DNA of 64,000 nt from Craspedostauros australis (taxonomy: Eukaryota > Bacillariophyta > Bacillariophyceae > Mastogloiales > Achnanthaceae). The notes below the pieces were generated by a model. That model worked only from the letters and a program-made list of their open reading frames with translations, searched no databases and was not told where the DNA came from. Below are positions 50,089 to 62,400 of this stretch, piece after piece. Numbering within the stretch: position 1 is the first letter of the stretch; each line of letters begins with the position of its first letter. The stretch is from contig JAMXDE010000004.1 of assembly GCA_026770025.1 (NCBI GenBank), forward strand, positions 2,708,501 to 2,772,500. The letters are read 5' to 3'. The translations under genes and the position numbers were made by a program.

Positions 50089-51477
50089 CTACCTCACATG
50101 CTTGGTTTCCGTGGGTGTGGATGCGGCTGGACCCAACAGAGTTGCTTGGGCCATTGGAATCTCCACGACGTCGGCGGTTTGGGCATCCCAGTCTTGCGGC
50201 AACGCCGTGGCGTGCGCTTGGGGTGTGTTCAAAGAGTCGGCATAGGAGACCGGCGTGACAGAAGCCATGGGAGGCACCTGGGGTGGTTCGAATGTCACCT
50301 CGTTGTCCATGTACGACGGTGGCGCTGAAGCCGATGGAGACATGGAGGCACTGCCCGCCAGCGGATCGATGGTCCCAGCAGCGCCGCTGCTGCTCTGAGC
50401 TGCCATACTCGTAGGTGCAGGGATCGAGCCGGATGCGATGGTGCAGCGCATGCGCGCTTCTGGGTTGGTGGAACAGCATCCCTTGGTCCAGATAGTCACC
50501 AACAAGGCGTGCCTGACTTGGACGGACCTTCCTGCATACGTGTCCAACGCATTGGGCGGCACCCGTATGTCTACACTGTGAGTATTACCACCGCCGCCGG
50601 CGTCAGTGCTGTTGAGGCCCTGCTCTTCAGGTGCGCCAAAGTAGTCCTCGCGTTGGTGACGACGCTTCTTCTTGAGCTCCGGCAGCATGCGCGCGTCGAT
50701 GGTGTGACGATCCAGCGTCGTGCGGGTCTTCTCCGTGCGCCCGTTGACATTCCATTCCAAGGACTGCATCAGGGTAACTTCCACGCGCTTGGCCTTCTGC
50801 TTGGACATGTTCTTGGCCATGAACTTCACCGTGCAGGTTTGATTGGGCGCGAGGATGGATCTGTTGCTGGCGGCCTCCAGCATCATTGTGCCTTCACTGC
50901 AGCAACAGCAGCAAGCCATGACGGGGACGTATTCTCTGGGTGCCGTGACCCCTGTATCCTGCGTCTTGGTGGGCGATGCCATGATGTTGATCTCCTTTTG
51001 TTGGGGTTGCGGACCGGCGGAGAACAAGCCTCCGTTGCGCCCCAACGTGGCCTTCAGGTGGTACCGGATTTCGCAGTAGGACTGTCCACTGGATTGGCGA
51101 TGCATACTGCTCGGAAGCGTGGTCGGCAGTGTCAAGGAGAAAGGGTACTCGTACCGACCCGCACGGCTCGTGTCCACCATCGCCAGTGGAACTTGGAGTT
51201 GGAAGAAGGGGAACGACGACTCTTCATAGTGATCTTGGTCTCGATGGATGTTTCCGCTGTTGTGAGACGTGCTCCGGTGATCTTCCTCAGTCGTCCGATG
51301 GTGGATGACAGCGTGCTCCTCTCCGCAAATCTCCAGATTGAGCGTCTGTCGCGACGAGGCGGGGTTGTTCGTCAGCGGCTTCTGGATGGAAAGGTAGACG
51401 GTTCCCGTCATGGTGGATCCGGCCTTGTAGGACTCATGGTCGGTCGAGATGCCCAATGTCGCTGGCTTGTTCCCCAT
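50089..51477 (-). CDS. Arrestin-like domain protein
   Basis: 462 residues, no intron. The N-terminal half fits the arrestin/Vps26 beta-sandwich: SYKAGSTMTGTVYLSI at residues about 16-35, FPFFQLQVP, and YPFSLTLPTTLPSS followed by CEIRYHLKATL. The second half has ILAPNQTCTVKFMAKNMSKQKAKRVEVTL, the usual opening of the arrestin C-domain, and ends in a Pro/Ala/Ser-rich tail. A CCCCC run sits between the domains. Family members are adaptors that recruit membrane cargo to ubiquitin ligases or coats. The protein begins MGNKP, so N-myristoylation is possible. No PPxY motif is evident in the tail, so a yeast-ART-type link to ubiquitin ligases is not supported. Confidence 0.75.
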   Translation of the reverse strand: MGNKPATLGISTDHESYKAGSTMTGTVYLSIQKPLTNNPASSRQTLNLEICGEEHAVIHHRTTEEDHRSTSHNSGNIHRDQDHYEESSFPFFQLQVPLAMVDTSRAGRYEYPFSLTLPTTLPSSMHRQSSGQSYCEIRYHLKATLGRNGGLFSAGPQPQQKEINIMASPTKTQDTGVTAPREYVPVMACCCCCSEGTMMLEAASNRSILAPNQTCTVKFMAKNMSKQKAKRVEVTLMQSLEWNVNGRTEKTRTTLDRHTIDARMLPELKKKRRHQREDYFGAPEEQGLNSTDAGGGGNTHSVDIRVPPNALDTYAGRSVQVRHALLVTIWTKGCCSTNPEARMRCTIASGSIPAPTSMAAQSSSGAAGTIDPLAGSASMSPSASAPPSYMDNEVTFEPPQVPPMASVTPVSYADSLNTPQAHATALPQDWDAQTADVVEIPMAQATLLGPAASTPTETKHVR

Positions 51478-52842
51478 GATGATGCTGGTGCGATTGGTGT
51501 CTCGTTTGTGCCGATGTTGCGTGTGCTCGTGGAGTACTACCGCTATTATATGATGCTCCTTTTGCGCTATTCCGTGTTGCTCTCCCCCGGAGTATTCTGC
51601 TATATTCTGTGGTGCACTGAGCTTGACTGCTGTTGATGGCGCGGAGGTTGAGGAATTTCTCTCTCTCTCTCTCTCTTGATGGGTTGGTCAGATGACTTGG
51701 AGGCTGCTTGGGTGGCTGCTTGAGTGGCTGGATGGTTGTTGTGTACGACTATGCATGCAGATGGATCTTCTTGTGGGAGGGTTTGGCCTGTGCTCTGTGT
51801 CTGGGCTGTCGTTCAGAGCGATTTGTGATGTCTCCTGCTGTCTGTGGTGGTGTTGTGAAGTTCTGGTGGTTGTGTGCTGCCAAAAGTTGTTGTTTCTGCC
51901 GTGTTCTTGGATTTTGGTTGCACGAATGAATTATTTTGGATACGATTCAGTCGAGTCACGGGTGCTTCGATTTCATGACAAACGAAAGAGTGTCATTTCG
52001 ACAAACGGACATCGATGCAAACAGTCAAGAGGGTTGTGAACCAAACAGACAGACACCGAACAAGGGCATACAGACATGGACAACTTCAGGGCAAACTCAA
52101 TTCGACTTTCTGCTGCCTCCATCTGCTCTGTTGCCCACTCATCTGTCGAGACATCGATCAAGCCTACTCTTTCCAGGCGGTGCTTCAAGGTTTCATCATA
52201 TTCGACAATATTAATCTTGAAGTGGACAGAAGTGGAGGCATACCGTTGGGACTCCCTCATGTGGACTCGACGAAGAGATCTTCAAATGTGTCATGGCCTC
52301 TTGAGCTTTTCAAAATGGGCACTGGCATCCTTCGAGAATCCCTTGGTGTACATGTGTATCGTACTCCAGAGTAGTCTCTCTCTGGGGAGAGATACCTATC
52401 ATCGTGGTGCGGATTGACGACTCAGTCAAGTCCCGAGTAGCATTGTTCTTTGAAATAGTCGTACGAGTCGAGAACGTCATCCACGTCATCACCAATCAAA
52501 CGAAAAACGAAGCGAAAAGATCGAGCAAACACACGACGACCATCATCAAACATCAAACCACCATCATCAATCATCGTCACAAGGGACATGGCTCAAACTT
52601 GGACAGAGAGGAAGCACATCATCACAACCAAGGCCACAGTCTGCATCCTCGGAGTTGTAGAAGCATGCCCATAGCACCTCTCCCTGTCCTCTCTACGAGA
52701 TACTCTGTTCTCAATCAATCCACATCTTCGTCCAGCACCTTTGTCCCGATCAAAGCCATTCGAGCGGTGTCGCTTCAGTGAGATAAGCATTCGAACGGAG
52801 GTACGACACAAGCAAGTGGAGCACTCCTTCAGCAGATAGACC
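51478..52842. other. Divergent intergenic region, 1.36 kb
   Basis: It separates the divergently transcribed arrestin-like and ferredoxin genes and should hold both promoters. A (CT)n run lies at about 51,658-51,677. No gene is recognised. Confidence 0.5.
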
Positions 52843-53400
52843 ATGACGATCTCTCAAATGATCGCCTCCGGAGTCTTGCGGAGAGTGCTGACATCTTCAT
52901 CTCGGACATCACATCAAACAATCGCAAGGACATTGAGCACGCGAATCTCCACACCGACAACATCATCCGCCTTCGCAGCACGATCCACATCGCCGCCATC
53001 AACCAAACGATGGCACGGCGGACCTGCCATTGGTGACGATGCACCTACCGTCTCCGTGACCTTCGTGCAACCCGATGACACGCAACGCGTCGTGCAAGCC
53101 CGCGTCGGCGAATCCTTGCTTCAAGTCGCGCATCGCCATGATATCGATCTGGAAGGTGCCTGCGAAGGCGTTTGCGCCTGCTCGACGTGTCATTTGATTT
53201 TGGAACCAGATCTGTTCGATTCGCTGGAGGAAGCTTCTGAAGATGAAGAGGACATGCTGGATATGGCATTCGGATTGACGGAGACGAGCCGGTTGGGTTG
53301 CCAGATCACGGTGCGCGAAGATATGGAAGGTGCGGTGTTGGAGATGCCCAAGGCGACGCGGAACTTTTACGTAGATGGGCATGTGCCGAAGCCTCATTGA
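52843..53400 (+). CDS. Mitochondrial [2Fe-2S] ferredoxin (adrenodoxin/Yah1 type)
   Basis: 185 residues, no intron. Residues 1 to about 58 are rich in Arg, Ser and Thr without acids, as in a mitochondrial presequence (TIARTLSTR, RSTSPPSTKRW). The ferredoxin fold follows, with cluster ligands C107, C113, C116 and C153 (CEGVCACSTCHL and GCQI). EPDLFDSLEEASEDEEDMLDMAFGLTETSRLGCQ is typical of the adrenodoxin group rather than plant-type photosynthetic ferredoxins. The extra C111 also occurs in yeast Yah1. Role: electron donor for mitochondrial Fe-S cluster assembly and heme A synthesis. Confidence 0.92.
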   Translation: MTISQMIASGVLRRVLTSSSRTSHQTIARTLSTRISTPTTSSAFAARSTSPPSTKRWHGGPAIGDDAPTVSVTFVQPDDTQRVVQARVGESLLQVAHRHDIDLEGACEGVCACSTCHLILEPDLFDSLEEASEDEEDMLDMAFGLTETSRLGCQITVREDMEGAVLEMPKATRNFYVDGHVPKPH

Positions 53401-56400
53401 GCGGGCGATCGATTGATGGTGACTTGGGTGCTCTCCTTGGGTCGCTGTGCGCTGAACGCTTCTGGACCTATCGAATGGCTGATGAAACAGAACCTTCGAT
53501 TCTGCTGCCATGGACCGCACCGTCGAACCGGCGGTGACGAACACACGGCAGATCTCCAACAAGTGGTCTCGACAATTCAAAGCACATCAGAAATTGATTA
53601 ATCTATCATGCATCGATCAGATCTTAATTTGCAGGGGAAGGAGACAAATGTAATTGAACCGCATCTGTTGGGTTGAATGAACTGCGTTCAATGTATCACT
53701 ATGCCGGTTTCTTTCTTCTGTATCTTGACTCAACAGTTGGACCCAGCGCTGCGCTGTGGACATCACTCAAGGATCTATAATCCCAAACCCGAGGTGGTTA
53801 CCATTGTTCGCTCCTACTTTGATGCTACTGCCGACGCCACCGCAGCCATCCCATTCCCATCTTTATGGCATCCGCGGCAATCGCACTCATGGTGATAACA
53901 CGGATTGGAGTTGGCCCGCTTCGTTCATGGCGTCCCCAATTCCTTGTGTCTTGGATCGAAGTTGCGGTGGTGCCTATTGTCTAAAGTCTGGTGAAAGTGT
54001 TTTGCCACCTGGTGGTTGTGATGTATGTCGGACAATAATATCGGCAGTTGTGCTCTATTCATAGTGCGTGTGGTTCGTATGAGTATGGGCATGGGCATGA
54101 GTATAGTATTATATGATCCTCTTTTCCACTTCTCCCCTCGGGCATGCACCGCTTCACTTCGTCGTCTGCTCGTACAATCCGATCATGTGCCCGTCGGGCG
54201 ACCTCATCACGGCGACCTTGCCATGCGCCGGATACTGGATGGGACCATCCAGATGACCACCCATCTGAACGCAGTTCGTTATCGTGCTGTCCATATCGTC
54301 CACTTGAAAATTGAGGATGGGCGAGTATCCCGTCGACAGCTGCGGTTCCGTCGTGACGGCCTGCAGGCTGACGGAGATCCCATTCTGCGTCTGCAGCTCG
54401 GCCCATTCATCCGTCACGCGCACGACGCCCAAACCCAGCGCGGAATGGTAAAACTCGACCGCCTTGGCCAGACCTCCTCCGCTCGATCGGACCATCAGGA
54501 TCGTGCGCGTGAGGCGGGCGAGCATCGGGGGGCGATGGGGGATCGTTGTCTCTCCTGTATCCTCTATGTGCACTTCTGTGATGCTTGGCTTCACTGATTC
54601 TTTGGTCAATTGTTGTGGCTGTGGTGATGGGTGTGTGGCACGCAATGAATGAGGACGCGGAAGTATCTTTTTGATGGTTGGCGCCAAGAGATTCCATCAC
54701 GTTTGACGATTTCGATGTACTTGGATAGTCCCGTATCAGTGGTTCGTGGCAAAAACGGTCATCACATCAAGAAACAAAGAAACGAACAACCATGGCAAAC
54801 CTCCAACGGTTTCCTCAGCTGCAAATCGCCACACTTTTCTGGCACAAGCTGATGCGAGCAAAGTTGATCCTGTGCGGCTATTGTCCGTCTGATCTTCTTC
54901 ATTCTTGCGAGTCCATTGTTTCCGATCGATCACATCTCTTGCAATCGCCTGCGATTCGAACGACGCACCATGATGTACAGACAAGCGGCAACCAGGCTTG
55001 CCACCTTGATGCCGTTGGTGATAACGACGCTCATCGTTCCATCAACACTGGCAATCCGCATTCTGCCGAGCGAGAGCAACCAACGATCCGCGGCTTCTGC
55101 TTGGGATGGCATCGACGGCGTGAACGACGTTGACAGCCATCAGCGCCGTCTCCTCACCGATGAAAGCGTCAGCAGCCATGCGCACCCTCGCGACCTGAAA
55201 TCGAAAGGCAAGGTCCCGGTGAACGTTCCCACCAATCCGGATGATCATCTCGTGACGAATCTGCCATTGCTGGATGCCAGCGAGTTCACCACGCGACACT
55301 GGGCGGGACTGCTGCCTGCCAGCGCGGACGGCAACAAGTACTTCTTCTACTGGTTGTTCGCCCCCGCGACGGACGCCCATAACGAAGTGGAGGACACCGA
55401 GACGGACAAGTCGCCTCTGCTGATCTGGTTGAACGGCGGACCGGCCTGCTCCTCCATGGATGGTCTGTGGTTGGAGAACGGGCCATTCCGTCTCGTGGAG
55501 GACGACACCAAGCGACGGTGGGACATCAAGGCGCATGCGCATTCGTGGCACACGGCGCCTGCCTACACGCTCTACATAGACCAACCGGTGGGAACAGGAC
55601 TATCGTTCACAACCGGGGGGAGTGGGTCGTATCCCGGCAATGACGAGGAGGTCAACATCGACTTCTACTATTTCCTCACCGAGTTCATGAAGCTGCATTC
55701 CGACAAGTTCCTCGATGCACCCGACGCCGATAGCTCGTTGCAGACGCTCAATCGCGACCTCTTCTTCTCCGGCGAATCCCACGCCGGTCACTACGTCCCC
55801 TCCATGATGAACTACATTCGCAAGCAGAACGACCAGCTCAAGTCCACCCCGCCTGCGGATGGTGGCATCGTCATGCCCCTCAGCGGCGCGGCTATTGGCA
55901 ACGGATGGGTGCATCCCAAGTACCAGTACAGCGGTCACGGCGTGGCATACGGGTACGGCATGATCGGTGAACCGCAGATGAACTACCTCGCGAAGCAGGA
56001 GATCAACTGCCAGCACAGACTTGATCAGGGAGATCTCGACAACAACCTGTGCTTCGGCCTGCAGAACAGGATCATCCACAATGCCGTGGGCAAGGGCTCG
56101 TCCTACCGCATCAGCTCGTACGACATGAGAAAGTTCGAGACGGGTCACGACCGAGAGTTCCCGCCTGGCCACAAGATCGTCGAGGCCTACCTCGGCGGTC
56201 ACAGCACGCCGGCCAAGCACGTGGCCCGCATTCCCAAAACGCTCTACACCTCGGTCCTCGCCGCCATCCACGCATCGGAATCGCGCAAGGCGGGACAAAT
56301 CTACGCCGAATGCACGGATCCACCTTACAACGCTCTGGCCCATCAAGACGGCCTCGGCGTCACGCAGGATGTCATCGAGCTGTTGGAAGACGACACGCAG

Positions 56401-59400
56401 GACGCCCCCATCAACCTCCTCTTCTTCAACGGCATGCACGATCTCGTTTGCAACCATGTCGGCAACGAGGTTTGGATGGAGAAGTTGGAGTGGAAGCATC
56501 AGCACGACTACGTCATCGCGGCGCGGTACGCCTGGCGATCCAAGGTCTCGCAGGCCGTGTCGGGGTATTACAAGGCCTACGAGAACTTCGCCCTCCTCAA
56601 GCTGTTGGACAGCGGACACATGGTGCCCATGGATATACCGGACATCGCCAAGGAGATGATGCAGATCTTCATGCATCAGACCGGCAGCCGGTCCTTCAAC
56701 ACGCACATTCAGGACATTCAACGATACGAGAAGGCGCCGGACGCGGCCTGTCCCGTCTGTTCTGCCACCGATTGTGACGAGAGTGGCACCTCCGTGGATG
56801 AGGTCAGTTGTCCGGATTGTCCGACGTGTGCCTCCGAATTGGCGGCGACATCCGATAACAACAACGATGATGCGCAGGCGCGACCTGGATTGGAGATTGG
56901 GAGCATCGTCATTCCGCAATCCCTCGTTTGGGTTGTTTTGATTCTGTCGCTGATGAGCACCATCTTGACCTGTCTGTGTGCGCGTCCCAAGACCACCACG
57001 AGTCACAGCAGAGTGGAAATGAGCAGCGGGTATCATGACGATGAAGATGGCTTTTCTTGAAAGCATCGTACGAATAATCAGACACTAGAAGTATTACTCT
57101 GCATTTCGTTCAAATCGATGCGATTGGTCTTCTTCTGCTTTCGTGGTTTCGTTGTTTTCGTGGTCGTGGCTGTCGCCACTTTTGGTTGCCGTCGTTTCAG
57201 AGCGTTGTCCTGTTGCACAAACCACTCTTGGTACTTGGCCACGCGCCGACGAACTCTCTCCAATTCCACACACTTGTTGTGCTTGGCCGTATCCATGCGC
57301 GCGCAAGCGACGCACGCTAGAATCCAGCATAGACTGCCGATGATGGAATAGATGGCACCCGACTGCATGCGGCAGTTGTGCGATTGGCACAAATCCGAAT
57401 CGAAGAATAGAAATGACACGCAGTGCAACACGTAGATGACGAGATACAGCACGCCCAATGGACGCAGCCGCAACGACGTCCAACCGATCGAGGTCATCAT
57501 GATGAGGCTGTTGCCGATACCCAGGAGGATCGTGATGGCGGTCAAGATACGCGCGGCTTCGAACTTGGAGTCGGGAATCTCCGACGACATCCATTCGTGC
57601 TGGATGCAGTCGGTGGGAGATGTCGTGTTGTAGCAGAGCCGCAAGTTCATGATACCGATGGTGTCAACTTTGGCGAAGGTCGGATCGATGTAGATCGGAA
57701 CATCGAGGGAGGCGAAGGCGGAGCTGTTGCGGGCGACCATGAGCAGGATGACGGCGGCCCACGACGTGGCAATGCCGATGCATGTCCAGATGGGACCGTG
57801 GATCCAGAGCTGGAATCGGCGCAAGGATGTGGCAGTATTGCTGTCGTGGGTGATAGTGATGTCCTTTGGGGTTTGGGGCCGTCGTTTTTGGCGACGCTTG
57901 GAGTCACTCTTGCATGCCAGAACAGCTTCCTGGATGGTTGGAGATACGCGCCCACCATGCCCGAGTTCCTCATCGGATGCTGAACTCTTGGTGGATGCTG
58001 TGGACTTGCTTTCGGGAGAATCATCGGAGGATGTGCGTCGCACGGTGCGCATGTAGTATGGATCATCATCACTCTCGAAGCTGTTGCTCATCTCTCCCAT
58101 CTTGGACTCCATGCTGAAGGCTTGCTGCATGTACGCATCGTCTTGTTCAGCCGATAGCGCCGCTTCAATCTCACCGTGCGCATGATGCACGGCATTGTCG
58201 CTGTCGCTGCTGCCGGACATGACGACGATGCTGCCATCATTTTCATCATCATGATTGTGAATGCTGCTGCCGTTGCTGCTGATGCTGTTTGCCCGGATGA
58301 TGTCTGGGATTTTGTCAGCGCCCACATGTCGGCTGTTGCGGTCGATGCGGTTGCTGCCATTGTTGTTCTTGTCAACGTTACTGTCACCGCGGTCGCCGTG
58401 ACGATCGGTGATGCGGTGCTTCTGCCGTGGCGTTCTCATCTTCAACTGGTTCATGATCTCGTTTCCTGTGTACGGTACGCACGAATACTGGCGTTGCGGA
58501 TTTCTGTCGTTGGTGCTTGAAATGAATGATCACAAAGAAGGAATGAGTTGATGAATGAGTTGATGGGTGGTTTGATGGGCTGGTTGTGTTGCTGGTGGCA
58601 TTGCACGCAGTAGCACTCGGAGTTGCAACACTCCATCCAATGGTAGCAACAACAACGACGACGACGACCACAATAGGAACATGGTGAATACATTTGCAGG
58701 GAGAAAGGGGAGGTGGTGGGCGTGCGTGACAGTTGGTTGGTGGAATGGGGAGAGAGATGACGAAACGAAAAATGATGATTTGCTCAAACTCACTGATTTT
58801 GTGGAGCACCAAGTTTATCAATTCAACGGTGCTCGACAAATCGTACTTAACACATGGCGCAATCTAACCGATTCTCCATGTGCATGCGTTATTCGGGATT
58901 GTGTTTGTGTGTCCTTCCCATGTCAACGTCGCGTCACAATTGGGCTAACCAAATTTCGCAACGCGCATGTCGCGAGAGAAACATTTTTGGCACAGAAACA
59001 CAAGGTCGCCGCCAAATTGGTGGCAGGTTTGTTGACATTCCTCGCCATGGGATTGGTGCCGGAATTTCTTGAGAGGTGATGATTGTAGTCAGGAACTGCA
59101 CGGTGATGGGATTGTATTGTTCGTGATGGACCCTGACAGTTGAATGAGTAGCAGGGGTGGGCGTTGGGGGAAGGAATGGGGCAGCATTCATCTGATGCCT
59201 CGGTTGCTATGTTTCAATTCCTTTGGAGGTGCTTGTGGGAGTCTGTCGTTGGTTCATCATGCTTGCTTGCTATGCGAAATAGAACAAATGCGCAATGCGA
59301 CAACGGAGGACTCTACTTGTAGTTTGTGCGTTGAATAGTACGCTCCTCTATGATTTTATGTCAACTCTTCTTGCTGGTTGAGGGTTCAAAATTGACTCCC

Positions 59401-62400
59401 ACGAGATGGAGAGGATGAGTATGTTGTCGTTCTGGAATACCTGTGCACGTTGGTTTGCATGAGGGGTTGCGGTTCACAAAAGTTGCCAGGCAAATCGTCT
59501 CGGGCGTTCTGTTTCAGCGCGCAGTTATGCCATGCCATGCTCCGCCATCCATCCATCCATCCGTTCGTTCATGCGATCGCGCAGAGGACAGTGCTTGTTT
59601 GCACACTCACCTATTCGTAGCGCACTGCGATTGCACGCACACACCCAACAATTACAGCTTCCGATCCTGAATGAAGATCAGATGCCATCCGAACTGCGTC
59701 TGGATGGGACCCAGCGTGACATGAATGGGGTTTTCCGGATTGAAGATGGTCTTATCAAACGGCGGCGCCATGTCACCCGGTTTGAACTTGCCCAGATCCC
59801 CGCCGTTGTTCTTGCTGGGACATGAGCTGTATTTGGCGGCGTGCTCCTGAAACCTCGCAAAGTCATTGCCCACCTTGCTCTTGAGACGTTTGGCGGCCTC
59901 CTCCTCCGCCACGAGGATGTGGTTGGCACGCGCAAAGGCGCCGCTGCCGCCGCTGCGGAAGATGATGTAGTAGCAGTTGATCACGACGAAGAAGAACGAG
60001 ACGATTGAGATGGGGGAAATGTAGAAGTTGGTCCCGCCGATCACGAGGCTCGAGGTGAACCATGGCTTGGCGAGTGCTTGCTGCTTGTAAATGTCGTTCT
60101 CTGGATCGTCCCATGATGCTGCCGCTGCGACGCCGCCGAGCGGGCTGCCACTGCCATTGCTGCTGGCCACCAGAACGCTGATTGCGATCGACATGCAGAG
60201 GCACTTCCACGTGCGCATTGGGCCGTGCGTGCTAGAATCCGTCATGGTCATCGTAGTATTCCGATAAGATGAGGACAAGAGTTGGTTGCGTTGGGTGCTT
60301 GTCGGATGGCGGTGCGGGTGCAGATCTCTCGGTGGTGATTTGTGATGTGTGTGATTTACGCTTGTGATCTTTGTGATCCTCGCACAGGTGGAGATGTGTG
60401 GCATGAGCACGAACGACCGCGAGCGCAATAGAACCTCGCCGAACACTGTTCTCGATGTCTCGGTCGTGATGTGTTGATCTCCTTCCTGGAGTTGGTTGGA
60501 AGATACCACCTCTTTGGTACCTACCACTAGCTAAATCCAAATCTTACTACTACTGTTGCAAACAACACATCAATTCATACACCAATGTCTCCGTAGTAGT
60601 GTACCACGAATTTGTCCACTTTTGGGACACGTATTCACCACTTCCCGTCGCAGGACAGACCACACATCAGTGTTCGTGCGTGGTTTTGTTCTTTTTCGCG
60701 ATTTCTTTTCTTCACACACATCATGCGCACAACATCATCATTCAACATCGTCCATGGTCTGTTGTTCACCATTCATTCGTTCGTAGATTCATCGGTCGGA
60801 AGAACAAACAGCCGAAGACGCAGCCACACCAAGGACGAACACAGGTGCGGCGCTGTCGTCATCGAACACAAGATTCTCAACATCAACGATAGAACCCACA
60901 ATAGCATTGAGGGCCACCAAATCACTCACACCTACCATCCCCACACCCCTCCTCGTACCACACATATCAATCGAAGATGACAGGTGGACACCGCCGCGCG
61001 TTGGCGTCGCTGTTGCTGCTGCAGTCCTGCTGCATGCTGACGGCAGCCTACCTTTCCAACCCCGTCCTTCCGGCGCGTCAAGCCTTCCGCCCACTCCACG
61101 CCAAGGCCATTCAGGATGATCTCTCGCGTGGTGACGCGCGCGGCGCTGCCCTGCTCGTCCAGGACGTCGAAGTGATGCGCGGCAACGCCCCCATCCTATC
61201 CTCCATCGATTGGCGCATCGAACCCAAGGCCAAGTGGGCCTTGACCGGAACGAACGGCTGCGGCAAGTCTACGCTATTCCAGGCCATCATGGAACAAATC
61301 CCGTACGATGGCACCATCACGGTCGGGACCACCCAGAAGGTCGGATACCTGCGCCAAACTGCCGTGGCGGGTTCCACCAAGACCATTATGGAGGAAGCCG
61401 GATCGGCCATGGCCGAGGTCGAGGTCGCCCGCAAGGCGCTCGAGAAGGCTCAAGAGCTCGTGGCGACGGAATCGCCGTCCGATGAGGCCTTGCAGAAGCT
61501 GGATCGCGCCATGGAAAATTACGAACGCGTCGGAGGATACGAGCAGGAGCAGGAAGTGGCCAGCATGCTCAAGGGGCTGGGCTTCACCAACCTGACCCAG
61601 ACCTGCGACGAGCTGAGCGGAGGCTGGCAGATGCGCGTCAGTTTCGCCAAGCTCCTGCTCAGTAAGCCATCCCTGTGCTTGCTCGACGAGCCCGGCAATC
61701 ACCTCGACCGTGGCGCGCGCCGGTGGTTGGCGGATTACCTGCGCCGCTACGATGGCGGCGCCATGATCCTCATCACGCACGACAGAGAATTGCTTGAGGC
61801 CATGGATCATGTCGGCGAGATCAGCGGCGGCAGATTGCAGACCTACAAGAGCGTGTCGTACTCGCAGTTCCTGCAGCAGAAGGCCGATCGTGCTCTGGCC
61901 GCGCAGTCCGAGTACGAACGCAACGCAGACAAGGCGGCCAAGCTTCAGGCCTTCGTCGACAAGTGGGGCGCCTCCGCCACGAAGGCATCGGCCGCTCAGT
62001 CGCGCGTCAAGCAGCTCGACAAGATGAGGGATCAAGGTCTGCTGGATGCGCCCGCGGAGAGTATCATGCAAACGCGTTTCAAGCCGTCCCTGAATCTGCC
62101 GGACCCACCGCGCGCCATGGGCGACGTCCTGCTGTCGTTGCAGGATGCCAAAGTGGGATACTCTGCGGATGTCCCACTCGTGTCCGACATCAACCTCGAG
62201 ATCACGAGAGGCATGAAGTTGCTGATCCGCGGTCCCAACGGAGCCGGCAAGTCCACCATCCTGCACACGTTACGTGGTAAGCTGCAGCTGCTGGACGGCG
62301 AGCGTATCGAGAACGAATCGTTGCGGTTGGGCATGTTCACGCAGGACCTGGCGCAGGAATTGGAGCTCGATGCGCGTGCCGTCGATCTCGTCACGGCATA